From Acidobacteriota bacterium (GTDB lineage Bacteria > Acidobacteriota > Terriglobia > Bryobacterales > Bryobacteraceae), in assembly GCA_016185425.1 (NCBI GenBank), contig JACPNQ010000003.1, positions 62,001 to 126,000 on the forward strand: a stretch of 64,000 nt of DNA, read 5' to 3'. Position 1 is the first letter of the stretch. The number at the start of each line of letters is the position of its first letter. Position numbers and translations under genes: made by a program. Positions 34,818 through 42,573 of the stretch are shown here, piece after piece. Below the pieces are notes generated by a model. It searched no databases, was not told the origin of the DNA, and was given only the letters and a program-made list of their open reading frames with translations.

Positions 34818-37800
34818 ATGAATCGCAAACATGTCCTTCTGATGAGCGCCCTGTTGCTCGCCGTCCCTGCCGCGTGGTCGCAGGACACGCGAGGCAAAAT
34901 TCAAGGCCGCGTTTCCGACGCCTCCGACGCCGTAATCGTCGGCGCCGCCGTAACACTTCTCAATTCCAATACCGGCGTCTCCGTGAATGCCACCTCCAGC
35001 GCGAACGGCCAATATCTCTTCGACTTCGTCATCCCCGGCACATATTCCATCACCGTCGAAATGTCCGGCTTCTCGAAGTTCGTCGCCAAGGACATCCTCG
35101 TCCAGGCCCGCGCCGACATAACCATCGACGCCCGCCTCCAGACCGGCTCTACTCGCGAATCCATCACCGTCGAAGCCTCCGCGGTTGCCGTCCAGTTCAA
35201 CACCTCCACCATGGGCCTGACCATCGATACGAAGATGACCAACAACCTGCCCATCATCCACCGCAACCCCTTCCTCCTGGCCGCTCTCAACCCATCGGTC
35301 GTCGTCCGCTCCTCGACCGAGCAGAGCCCGTTCCACCACTGGGCCGCCTCCCAGCTCGATGTCGGCGGCAACACCTCCACCAAGAACGACATCATCCTCG
35401 ACGGCTCTCCATCGATGACCGGGCAAAAGTCCTCCTACACTCCCCCCATGGACGCCGTCTCCGAAGTCAACCTCCAGCAGAATGCGGTTGACGCCGAGTT
35501 CGGCCACTCCGCCGGCGGCGTGCTCAGCGTCTCCATGAAGTCCGGCACGAACGACTACAAAGGCACCGCCTACTACCTCGGCCGCAACCCCGCTCTCAAC
35601 GCGCTGGCCGATCGCATCACCCGCCGCTCCAACCTCACTCGCCAGCATGTCTGGGGCTCCACCTTCGGCGCGCCCATCGTCAAGAACAAGCTCTTCACCT
35701 TCGCGTCCTATGAAGCCTGGCGCACCATCGACCCGCGTTCCGCGCAGTTCACTCTCCCCACCGATGCCGAGCGCACCGGCGACTTCTCCAGGTCCCTCAA
35801 CACTGCTGGCGCCCTCCGCACCATCTACGATCCCTGGACCACGCAGGTCAATAACAATGTCGTTACTCGTACACCGTTCGCCGGCAACATTATCCCCTCT
35901 TCCCGCATCGACCCAACCGGCAAAGCGGTTATCGGCGATCTCTGGAAAGCGAACAATCCCGGCACCGGCCCCACCGGCCTCAACAACTTCCTTGCCGGCT
36001 TCGGCAACCGTTTCCGCTACTGGAATTTCTCCGACCGTGTCGACTACAACGTTTCCGACAAGCTGAAGGTCTTCGGCCGCTTCAATATCTTCCGCACCTT
36101 CACCGAACAGGACGACTACACCGGCGGCTCTCCCGCCCTGCAGGTCGACGGCTCCAAGCGGCACTCGCGCAGCTTCTCCGGCGACGCCGTCTACGCCCTC
36201 AATGCGACTACCGTCCTCAACATCCGAGGAGCCTATAATTCCATTGTCGACTCCTTCGGTGTCCCCGCTGCCACATTAAAGGACCTCGAACACCTCTGGC
36301 CCGGCAACGCCTGGTACAAGCCCTACCTCGCCGATCTTCCGGATCTCTATTACCCCGGCATCAACGTCACGCAGGGTTCCACCACAAACCTCGGCCGCGG
36401 CAACTATTGGTATCAGGAGCCCAACTCCTACAACATCGAGTCCAAGATGTCCAAGAACGCCGGCAAGCATTACTACAAGTTCGGCGGCGAGTACCGGCGT
36501 GAAAACGTCAACGCCGCCCGGCCGCGCTTCGCGACGTTCAATGTCAATGGCGCTCTGACAAACGCCACCTTCAACAGCCCTAACCTCGGCACCTCCGGTG
36601 ACGGCTGGGCCACTCTCCTCCTCGGCGCTATCGACAACAACTCCAACGTCGCCTCCATTCCCATCCAACACCCGCGTGTCAACATGCTGGGCTTCTTCTT
36701 CCACGACGACTACAAGGTCACCTCCAAACTTACTTTCAACCTCGGCATGCGCTACGAATACTTCGGCGCCATGACGGATCCGGATAATCGCTTCTCGCGC
36801 TTCCTGGATCTCACCAAGCCCATCTCTGAATTCCAGGGAGCCGGCACACCGGCGCTACCCGCCGCGGCCACGGCACTCCGCACCAGCGCTCCTGTCTATA
36901 ACGGCTCCTGGGTCTTCGCCGACGGCAGCAACCGCAACTCCTGGAGCGCGCCAAAAGGCCTCTTCATGCCTCGCGTCGGCGTGGCCTATCGCGTCAATGA
37001 CAAGATGGCCATCCGCGCCGGCTTTGCCCGCTACATCGTACCGTCCACGCTCACCGACGGACTCAACATCCTCGGCAGCGTACCGCTCCCCGGCTTCGAT
37101 GCGCAGACCGACGCGATCGCTCCCATCCAGGGCGTCCCACAACAACGCCTCTCCAATCCCTTCCCCAACGGCCTCGTCGCCGTTGTCGGCAAGTCGCTCG
37201 GCAGTTATACAAACCTTGGTGGCGCCGGCACCTGGTATCAGCAGAACTTCCACCCCGGTGTCAATGACCGGTTCAATGTCAGCGTGCAGAGAACACTGCC
37301 CGGCAACATCCTCGCCGACATCACCTGGTTCATGAATCTCGGCCGCAGCCTGCCCTATAACTGGGATGTCAACCAGGTCGATCCGCGCATCGGCTTCGCC
37401 GTTCAGAACGCGGTCAACGCCTCGGTACCGAATCCGTTCTATAATGTGCTGCCCGCTACCAAGATGCCCGGCACGCTCCGCACGCAGGCCAACGTCGCTG
37501 TCAGCCAGTTCCTCCGTCCCTATCCGCAGTATCAGGGCCTCACGGAAACGCTTCGCAGCGCCGGCGAGAACCGCTACAACTCGCTCCAGATGCAATTCCA
37601 GCGCCCGTTCGTAAATGGCTTCAACTTCGTCATCGGTTACAACTACAACCGCGAACGGAACCTGGAGTTCTACGACGGCGTCGACAACTACCTGCAGAAC
37701 TTCACCTGGCAGCCCGCCACCAACGCGCGCCATCGCCTCACCGGCGCCGCAATCTATGAACTCCCCTTCGGCAAAGGCCGTAAGTTCATGGGCGCGGCTC

Positions 37801-38237
37801 CGCGCCCGGTCGATGCCGTTCTCGGCGGCTGGGCGGCGAGCGGCCTGTTTACCTATAACAGCGGCCTCTACCTCCGCTTCGGCGGCGCGCTCGCCTCCGG
37901 CGACCCCGGCGTCGACTCGCCCACGCAAGGCCGCTGGTTCAATACCGACGTCATTAAACCGCTCCCGGCCTTCACACGGCGTACGAACCCATTGCAGTAC
38001 GACAGCGTGAAAGGCCCCAACACCATCAATGCCGACGTAACTCTGAACAAGATGTTCCCCATCAATGAGCGCCTCAAGTTCGAAGTGCGTCTCGAAGCGT
38101 ACAATGTGGCGAACACCTTCTTCGGCGCCAACCCGTCGACCGACCCCAACAATGCCGCAACCTTCGGTAGGATCCTCTCGCAACGCGCCGGCGTTTTCGG
38201 ACGCCAGATGCAGTTTACGGGCCGGTTCTATTTCTAA
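34818..38237 (+). CDS. TonB-dependent receptor with carboxypeptidase-like regulatory domain (Oar-like)
   Basis: 1139 residues. Signal peptide about 1-21 (ending WSQ). Residues about 26-110 are a CarboxypepD_reg-like beta-sandwich (GKIQGRVSDASDAVIVGAAVT, SSANGQYLFDFVIPGTYSI). A plug domain follows (LDVGGNTSTKNDIILDG, DAEFGHSAGGVLSVSMKSGT), then a large barrel with a terminal RGF/Y-type strand ending in Phe, as expected for outer-membrane insertion. This architecture is typical of the very large acidobacterial TonB receptors that import or bind polymers; the ligand is unknown. No SusD partner is present. Its stop overlaps the start of a heptahaem cytochrome gene. Confidence 0.92.
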   Translation: MNRKHVLLMSALLLAVPAAWSQDTRGKIQGRVSDASDAVIVGAAVTLLNSNTGVSVNATSSANGQYLFDFVIPGTYSITVEMSGFSKFVAKDILVQARADITIDARLQTGSTRESITVEASAVAVQFNTSTMGLTIDTKMTNNLPIIHRNPFLLAALNPSVVVRSSTEQSPFHHWAASQLDVGGNTSTKNDIILDGSPSMTGQKSSYTPPMDAVSEVNLQQNAVDAEFGHSAGGVLSVSMKSGTNDYKGTAYYLGRNPALNALADRITRRSNLTRQHVWGSTFGAPIVKNKLFTFASYEAWRTIDPRSAQFTLPTDAERTGDFSRSLNTAGALRTIYDPWTTQVNNNVVTRTPFAGNIIPSSRIDPTGKAVIGDLWKANNPGTGPTGLNNFLAGFGNRFRYWNFSDRVDYNVSDKLKVFGRFNIFRTFTEQDDYTGGSPALQVDGSKRHSRSFSGDAVYALNATTVLNIRGAYNSIVDSFGVPAATLKDLEHLWPGNAWYKPYLADLPDLYYPGINVTQGSTTNLGRGNYWYQEPNSYNIESKMSKNAGKHYYKFGGEYRRENVNAARPRFATFNVNGALTNATFNSPNLGTSGDGWATLLLGAIDNNSNVASIPIQHPRVNMLGFFFHDDYKVTSKLTFNLGMRYEYFGAMTDPDNRFSRFLDLTKPISEFQGAGTPALPAAATALRTSAPVYNGSWVFADGSNRNSWSAPKGLFMPRVGVAYRVNDKMAIRAGFARYIVPSTLTDGLNILGSVPLPGFDAQTDAIAPIQGVPQQRLSNPFPNGLVAVVGKSLGSYTNLGGAGTWYQQNFHPGVNDRFNVSVQRTLPGNILADITWFMNLGRSLPYNWDVNQVDPRIGFAVQNAVNASVPNPFYNVLPATKMPGTLRTQANVAVSQFLRPYPQYQGLTETLRSAGENRYNSLQMQFQRPFVNGFNFVIGYNYNRERNLEFYDGVDNYLQNFTWQPATNARHRLTGAAIYELPFGKGRKFMGAAPRPVDAVLGGWAASGLFTYNSGLYLRFGGALASGDPGVDSPTQGRWFNTDVIKPLPAFTRRTNPLQYDSVKGPNTINADVTLNKMFPINERLKFEVRLEAYNVANTFFGANPSTDPNNAATFGRILSQRAGVFGRQMQFTGRFYF

Positions 38238-39066
38238 GGTTGTAGCGACACTCCTGCTGTGCGTAAGCCCGGCAGCCGCCGAATATATAGGTTCGGCGGC
38301 CTGCCGGGCTTGCCATTTACGGCAGTATGAAGCCCAATCCAAAACGGGTCACCGGCGCGCCCTCTCCCGCTCCGGGGATATCTGGAACTTCGGCTCCGGA
38401 ATGCAGGCCGTCACTCCCGTCTCAAGAGTCAACGAAGAATTCTACAAGGAGCACGGCGTGACAAAATACACGCGCACCAAGCGTGAAGCCATCACCCCTG
38501 GCCACACAAACACAAAGGGCGTCCTCTATCGCATCTACGACCCCGGCGCGCAGATCCTCCGCTGCTTCCAATGCCACTCCACCGGCCCTCTCTCGCTAAC
38601 GACGGAGAAAGGCATCCAGCCCTTCGAAATGGGCGTCACCTGCGAAAGCTGTCACGGTCCCGGTGCGGCTCACGCCAAGTCACCGGCCAAAACGAATATC
38701 TTTCAGCCGAAGATGCTCAACGCCGTAAGCATCAACGAATTTTGCGGCAACTGCCACCGCCAGCCCCCAACGGCAGGTCAGGACACCGATCTCTCCAACC
38801 CCTGGAACGCCCGCCATCAACCGGTGACGCTAAGCCAAAGCGCCTGCTTCCGCAAGAGCAACGGCAAGCTGACCTGTTTCACTTGCCACGACCCCCACGG
38901 CGCCCGGCCAACGCGAGTCGATGCCTGCAACGACTGCCACAGGCCTCACAACCAACCCCAACCCTGCGTCAATTGCCACATGGCTCCTGTGAAACCTTCG
39001 CCCGATCTCCAATTCGCCAACCACCAGATAAAAACCGTGTCAAAGACTAATTTAATCCAACCTTAA
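38230..39066 (+). CDS. Periplasmic heptahaem c-type cytochrome, non-canonical start
   Basis: About 278 residues. A signal peptide with hydrophobic core VVATLLLCVSPAAA precedes seven CXXCH sites: CRACH, CFQCH, CESCH, CGNCH, CFTCH, CNDCH and CVNCH. The spacing is like periplasmic cytochrome c554/NrfB-type electron carriers; ligand histidines such as GHRRA and the trailing NHQIK are visible. The signal peptide is coded immediately after an ATT at 38230, which overlaps the end of the TonB receptor. No ATG, GTG or TTG lies between it and an ATG at 38152 deep in the receptor gene. So it may use ATT and be coupled to the receptor, or extend 26 codons back. Role: electron transfer, partner unknown. 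Confidence 0.85.
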   Translation: MSKVVATLLLCVSPAAAEYIGSAACRACHLRQYEAQSKTGHRRALSRSGDIWNFGSGMQAVTPVSRVNEEFYKEHGVTKYTRTKREAITPGHTNTKGVLYRIYDPGAQILRCFQCHSTGPLSLTTEKGIQPFEMGVTCESCHGPGAAHAKSPAKTNIFQPKMLNAVSINEFCGNCHRQPPTAGQDTDLSNPWNARHQPVTLSQSACFRKSNGKLTCFTCHDPHGARPTRVDACNDCHRPHNQPQPCVNCHMAPVKPSPDLQFANHQIKTVSKTNLIQP

Positions 39067-39277
39067 TCTTTGCATCGATCGAATACCGCCCCGGACCCAA
39101 CAGCAAGATAGCCAACGCCGCATAGAACGCGCTCGACTCCCCACTATGCCCCGCCGGATTCACATACGCCGCCCCCGCCCAATGAGCTTCAACGTCGCTG
39201 TCATCGTCACTGCAATCAACCCGCATTTGCGGCTGCAAATCGATTAACGCCACGACGCAGTTGTCGGGTGTCAGCAA
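39047..39277 (-). pseudogene. Fused remnants of a hydrolase start and a DoxX end
   Basis: A 76-codon frame. Its first about 18 residues (MLTPDNCVVALIDLQPQM) match the conserved start of YcaC-like isochorismatase-family hydrolases. Its last about 35 residues (GHSGESSAFYAALAILLLGP and GRYSIDAK) match the end of DoxX-family membrane proteins. The middle is unlike either. The simplest reading is a deletion that joined the two genes in frame, removing the hydrolase catalytic domain and most of DoxX. Not expected to be functional. It overlaps the cytochrome stop by 20 bases on the opposite strand. Confidence 0.65.
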
Positions 39278-39435
39278 TCCCTTTTCACTGCGCTTCGGAC
39301 GGCCATTGTTGTCGGAAACAACATTCCTTTCGGAGTCAGAATGAGGTCACCCTCAGAATGCTCTCTCAGCAGAATGAGCACATCCCCAAAGCGGTCTATC
39401 CGTCGTTGCTACTTTCTAGGTACGTTCCATTCCAA
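39067..39435. other. Intergenic junction region with relic coding and composition switch
   Basis: The left 210 bases hold the relic frame described for 39047-39277. The remaining about 160 bases hold no gene; they contain three copies of CAGAATG at about 39346-39386 and a short stem-loop (39307-39323). The base composition of the + strand changes across this region from C-rich to G-rich. Confidence 0.6.
39307..39323. repeat. Short inverted repeat
   Basis: TGTTGT-CGGAA-ACAACA: a perfect 6-bp stem with a 5-base loop. Too weak and without a T-run to be called a terminator with confidence. Confidence 0.35.
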
Positions 39436-41052
39436 TCACCCCTTCCCGCCGCTGATGTCGATGCCGCCGTTGTCGTTGATTAGCCGCAGTTCACACCCGC
39501 CGCGGCCAATTTTGCCGGTCATGTTCTCCGTGCTGACCTGTCCGTTCATCGTGACCGTCACGCTGGTATGGATCTTGCCGAACTTGGTGCTGGCGGTGAG
39601 GTCGTAGTCGCCATCGGACGGAAGCGCGACGCGGATTCCGTTGAACTTGGTCGACATCCGGATAGGTTCGCAGGTCTTGAGATTGCTTCGCTTCAACGCG
39701 GTTGCGGTGATGCCGCCGTTCTCGTTCGTAATGTCGAGCGGGCCAGTGATCTGATCGAGCTTTACGTCAGCGAACTTGGTGCTGGCCGTCACGCCGGACT
39801 GGACGTTTTTGACCGTGATCGAGCCGTTGTCACTCGATACGATGATGCGGCCCGCGGCACGTTCGATCAGAGTCGAGCCGAACTTGGTTTTCGCGGACAC
39901 GGACTCGCCCGCATCGCGGACGATAATCCCTCCGTTCTCGTTCGTAATGTTGACGGTCTTCCGGATGCCGTTTGCTTCGATATTTCCGAACTTGGAGCGA
40001 AGCTGCGCACCGCCCGTAACGGTGTTGATGGTGATGGCGCCATTGTCGTTCTGCAAGACGGCGTCTCCGCCGATCTCAGATGCGGTGATGTGCCCGAAAG
40101 ACGATGAAATAGTGGCCGGACCGCCTACTTTGTACCCGTCGACGTTGCCGTTGTCGTTGCGCACAAGCAGCGTGCGCCCAATATTGGAGAAACGGACTTT
40201 GCCGAATTTGGTGGTGACGTCGGCGCTGCCGGTGATGTCGGACACTTCGATGTCGCCGTTGTCGTTCCTGACGATGACGTCGGCCTTGATGCGGACGGCT
40301 GTGACGGCACCGAATGAGGTGCCGATGTTGGTGCGGCTCGCGATATCGGAGACATTTACCGAAGCGTTTCCGTTCTGCGCGTCGAGCGTACCGGAGATGC
40401 GCGCGGCATCCATTGCCCCGAATTTGCTGCGTGTGGTGACACTCCCGGTGATATCAGAGATGCTGACTTCGCCGTTGTTATTAATAGCCGACAAGTCGCC
40501 GGCGATACGGTCGGCCTGGAGGCGGCCGAAGGAAGTTTCCAGGCGGAATGTGCCGCGGCCCTTGCGTACGATGACGTGGCCGTTGGAGTTATTGACCGTC
40601 GCGCCGGCCTTCATCTCATCCATTTCGACACGGCCGAATTCGTGCCGGACCTGGATGGGCGAGCCCTCCGGGACCAGAAGTTCCAGGCGAACGGAATAGC
40701 CGATATTGGGGCCGCCGAAGATGCGTTCCCAGAAATTGGACGCGCCGCGCTGTTCCGGATAAGATACTTTCACGCGCATCTCGACAGCTCCATTAGTGAC
40801 TTCCACCTGTATGGCGCTGGCGAACTTTTCGGCGACGGCGCGATCCGCGGCCGAGACCCGGATGAAGGCACGAACGGACGCCTCCGGGCTCGTTACGCCG
40901 CGAATGGAAACGTCGCCGTTCCGGCTCTCAATGTTGACTCGCTGGCCGGGACGGAGGGCGACGTTCTTCGAGAACTCCTTCGATACCTCCTCCCGGCCGG
41001 GTTCGGCGGCTAATGTGAGTCCGAGGCAAGCGAAGAGCAGAATCCTATTCAT
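39436..41052 (-). CDS. DUF4097-like secreted beta-helix protein with nine exact 36-residue repeats
   Basis: 538 residues with a signal peptide (about 1-16). Residues 137-460 are nine consecutive units of exactly 36 residues, each beginning (S/T)(K/S)FG or a near match and carrying N-x-NG 18 residues after the FG. The half-repeat of 18 residues fits one coil of a beta-helix, so about 18 coils are expected. The repeated 'DNG..I.V' strands are typical of DUF4097/GIN-type adhesin-like domains. Probable role: cell-envelope protein; no enzymatic motif. It is the last gene of an operon with an ECF sigma factor and a membrane anti-sigma-like protein, overlapping the latter by eight bases, so its production may be controlled by that sigma factor. 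Confidence 0.85.
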   Translation of the reverse strand: MNRILLFACLGLTLAAEPGREEVSKEFSKNVALRPGQRVNIESRNGDVSIRGVTSPEASVRAFIRVSAADRAVAEKFASAIQVEVTNGAVEMRVKVSYPEQRGASNFWERIFGGPNIGYSVRLELLVPEGSPIQVRHEFGRVEMDEMKAGATVNNSNGHVIVRKGRGTFRLETSFGRLQADRIAGDLSAINNNGEVSISDITGSVTTRSKFGAMDAARISGTLDAQNGNASVNVSDIASRTNIGTSFGAVTAVRIKADVIVRNDNGDIEVSDITGSADVTTKFGKVRFSNIGRTLLVRNDNGNVDGYKVGGPATISSSFGHITASEIGGDAVLQNDNGAITINTVTGGAQLRSKFGNIEANGIRKTVNITNENGGIIVRDAGESVSAKTKFGSTLIERAAGRIIVSSDNGSITVKNVQSGVTASTKFADVKLDQITGPLDITNENGGITATALKRSNLKTCEPIRMSTKFNGIRVALPSDGDYDLTASTKFGKIHTSVTVTMNGQVSTENMTGKIGRGGCELRLINDNGGIDISGGKG

Positions 41053-41539
41053 GGTGGAGCACCTGTTCGAGAGTTTGTTGTTTGTCGAGATAGAGGGCGG
41101 CCATTTGAAGCCGCAGATTCGTGTTGAAGCCGTTGCGGTCGATCTCGCCGCGCAACGCGCCGATGGCGCTGTCGAGCAGCGCGAGTTTTTCCGTGTAGGC
41201 GAGCATGAGCGGCGAATTTGCGGTGTTTAGCTTCGGCGCTGCGATCCGGGCCAGGCGGTCGATGGACTTGCGGTAAGCGGCCTCGGCAGCTTCGACCTCC
41301 GCAAGCGCCTGCTCATCGAGCAAAGGAGCGTTGGCGGAAACGGGAGCCACCGGGCGGGCCGCCTTCGGCAGCATGTACAGGCCGAGGGCGATGACCGCGG
41401 CCGCGGCGGCGGCCCAGAAGACGAAGCGATGCGGGCGGGGTCGAGACTGCGCGGCGGCTGCGATGCGCGGCAACAGCTCCGGCGACTCCCATTCGTGATG
41501 GAGGTTCCTGGCGAGTGCGTCGAGTTCGTCGGGTGTCAT
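41045..41539 (-). CDS. Membrane anti-sigma-like protein
   Basis: 164 residues. The N-terminal cytoplasmic part MTPDELDALARNLHHEWESPE is followed by one helix (about 37-57) and an alpha-helical periplasmic region that ends QTLEQVLHHE. It lacks the HX3CX2C zinc motif of ZAS anti-sigma factors. Called from position: the start overlaps the sigma gene's TGA (ATGA) and its end overlaps the DUF4097 gene. The longest frame from 41806 would run over most of the sigma gene and is not used. A regulator of the sigma factor is probable but unproven. Confidence 0.75.
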   Translation of the reverse strand: MTPDELDALARNLHHEWESPELLPRIAAAAQSRPRPHRFVFWAAAAAAVIALGLYMLPKAARPVAPVSANAPLLDEQALAEVEAAEAAYRKSIDRLARIAAPKLNTANSPLMLAYTEKLALLDSAIGALRGEIDRNGFNTNLRLQMAALYLDKQQTLEQVLHHE

Positions 41540-42054
41540 TTGCTTAACAGACCTTGCAATTGGCGGCGCGCGTCGAAGAGAAGTGTCCGGGAGTTGGCTT
41601 CTGAGATTTCCAGAATGGCGGCGATTTCGACATGGGGAAGCCCTTCGGCGGCCGCCATCAGGAACACGGCGCGCTGCCGCCGGGGCAGTTGGGTGAGCGC
41701 ATGGCGCAGGGCGAATTTCAGATCGGCGGGCGTATCGCCAGACCGGGGCTCCACTACCGTGTCCATAGCGGGGCGGCGCTGACGGCGGCGGCCTTCGTCC
41801 AGGCATACGTTGATGAGAATGCGGTAGACCCAGGTGTGGAGGGCGGCGCCGCCGCGATAGTTGTGTTGGGAACGGCAGGACTTGAGAAACGCTTCCTGCA
41901 CGGCGTCTTCGGCGTCCTGCTGATTGCCTAGGAGGTTGTACGCGATCGATTTCATGCGGGTGCCGTGGATGTGGAACAGTTCTTCAAACGCCGGCCATGG
42001 CGCGCTTCCGGTCGCCGTGATTTCGATAGGCGGCGTCAGGACCTCTCCGGCCAA
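41536..42054 (-). CDS. ECF-type RNA polymerase sigma factor
   Basis: 172 residues. Region 2 is present as FEELFHIHGTRMKSIAYNLL, NQQDAEDAVQEAFLKSCR and LHTWVYRILINVCLDE. Region 4 is present as LPRRQRAVFLMAAAEGLPHVEIAAILEI with a following recognition helix. No other domains. Start is TTG with AGGAGA seven bases upstream; no ATG is available. Coupled by ATGA to the membrane anti-sigma-like gene. A promoter with ECF-type elements lies 25 bases upstream (42079-42105), consistent with autoregulation. Confidence 0.93.
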   Translation of the reverse strand: MAGEVLTPPIEITATGSAPWPAFEELFHIHGTRMKSIAYNLLGNQQDAEDAVQEAFLKSCRSQHNYRGGAALHTWVYRILINVCLDEGRRRQRRPAMDTVVEPRSGDTPADLKFALRHALTQLPRRQRAVFLMAAAEGLPHVEIAAILEISEANSRTLLFDARRQLQGLLSK

Positions 42055-42078
42055 TGAGTTTCTCCTACTTTCGAACGT

Positions 42079-42105
42079 TTAGACGGCATAGGAGGGGGCG
42101 GTGTT
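42079..42105 (-). promoter_or_regulatory. ECF-type promoter of the sigma operon
   Basis: On the minus strand AAC (42105-42103), a 17-base spacer, then CGTCTAA (42085-42079). AAC in the -35 and CGTC in the -10 is the usual pattern of autoregulated ECF promoters, with matching spacing. The -10 is 24 bases from the TTG start, leaving room for a short leader with AGGAGA. Confidence 0.6.
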
Positions 42106-42144
42106 GGAGCGAAACACAAATTTTGTTGCTAGACTGGCGGCATC

Positions 42145-42573
42145 ATGTGGCATCGGTCGATTCTATTGTCGGTTTCGCTTGTTGCCGCCGCGTTTGCGGC
42201 GGATGATGGCTGGGGCAAAGTGAAGGCCGTGCCGAATGGGACGGAAGTTCGCGTTACGAAGATTGGCGCGCGATTTGGCGTTATCGCCAACGTTTACGAA
42301 GTGACCGATGAGAGCATCATTGTGACTACGAAAACGGAACAGATTTCGTTCGCGAAAGATCAGATCGTGAAGATCGAGTCGCGGCCATTCGCAAGCACGT
42401 CGCGGGTCACGCGCAGCAGTACGGTGGACAATACGCCGCTGAATCGTGAGGCGGCGCGGCCCACGCCGGGGCCATCGCGAACGCCGGGGCCATCAGGGTC
42501 GGCTTCGAGCGGGCTTCACGTGAGCGGGAAAGAGGCGTTTAATTTGGTGTGGACGAGGCCGAAGCGGAATTAA
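42145..42573 (+). CDS. Small secreted protein, function unknown
   Basis: 142 residues. Signal peptide about 1-18 (ending FAAD). The mature part begins with about 65 residues of beta-rich sequence (GTEVRVTKIGARFGVIANVYEV) reminiscent of small SH3-like or Sm-like barrels, followed by a Pro/Ser/Gly-rich tail. No recognised family. Divergent from the ECF operon and possibly under the same control. Its stop overlaps the converging oxidoreductase gene by four bases. Confidence 0.7.
   Translation: MWHRSILLSVSLVAAAFAADDGWGKVKAVPNGTEVRVTKIGARFGVIANVYEVTDESIIVTTKTEQISFAKDQIVKIESRPFASTSRVTRSSTVDNTPLNREAARPTPGPSRTPGPSGSASSGLHVSGKEAFNLVWTRPKRN

Noticed and set aside
36855..38342. 495-codon minus-strand frame
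   Set aside because: Antisense to the TonB receptor. No motif or signal peptide and implausible composition.
39100..39435. Replication origin
   Set aside because: The composition switch has the sign expected at an origin, but no DnaA-box cluster, dnaA, dnaN or AT-rich unwinding tract is seen, and rpoBC would be transcribed against replication.
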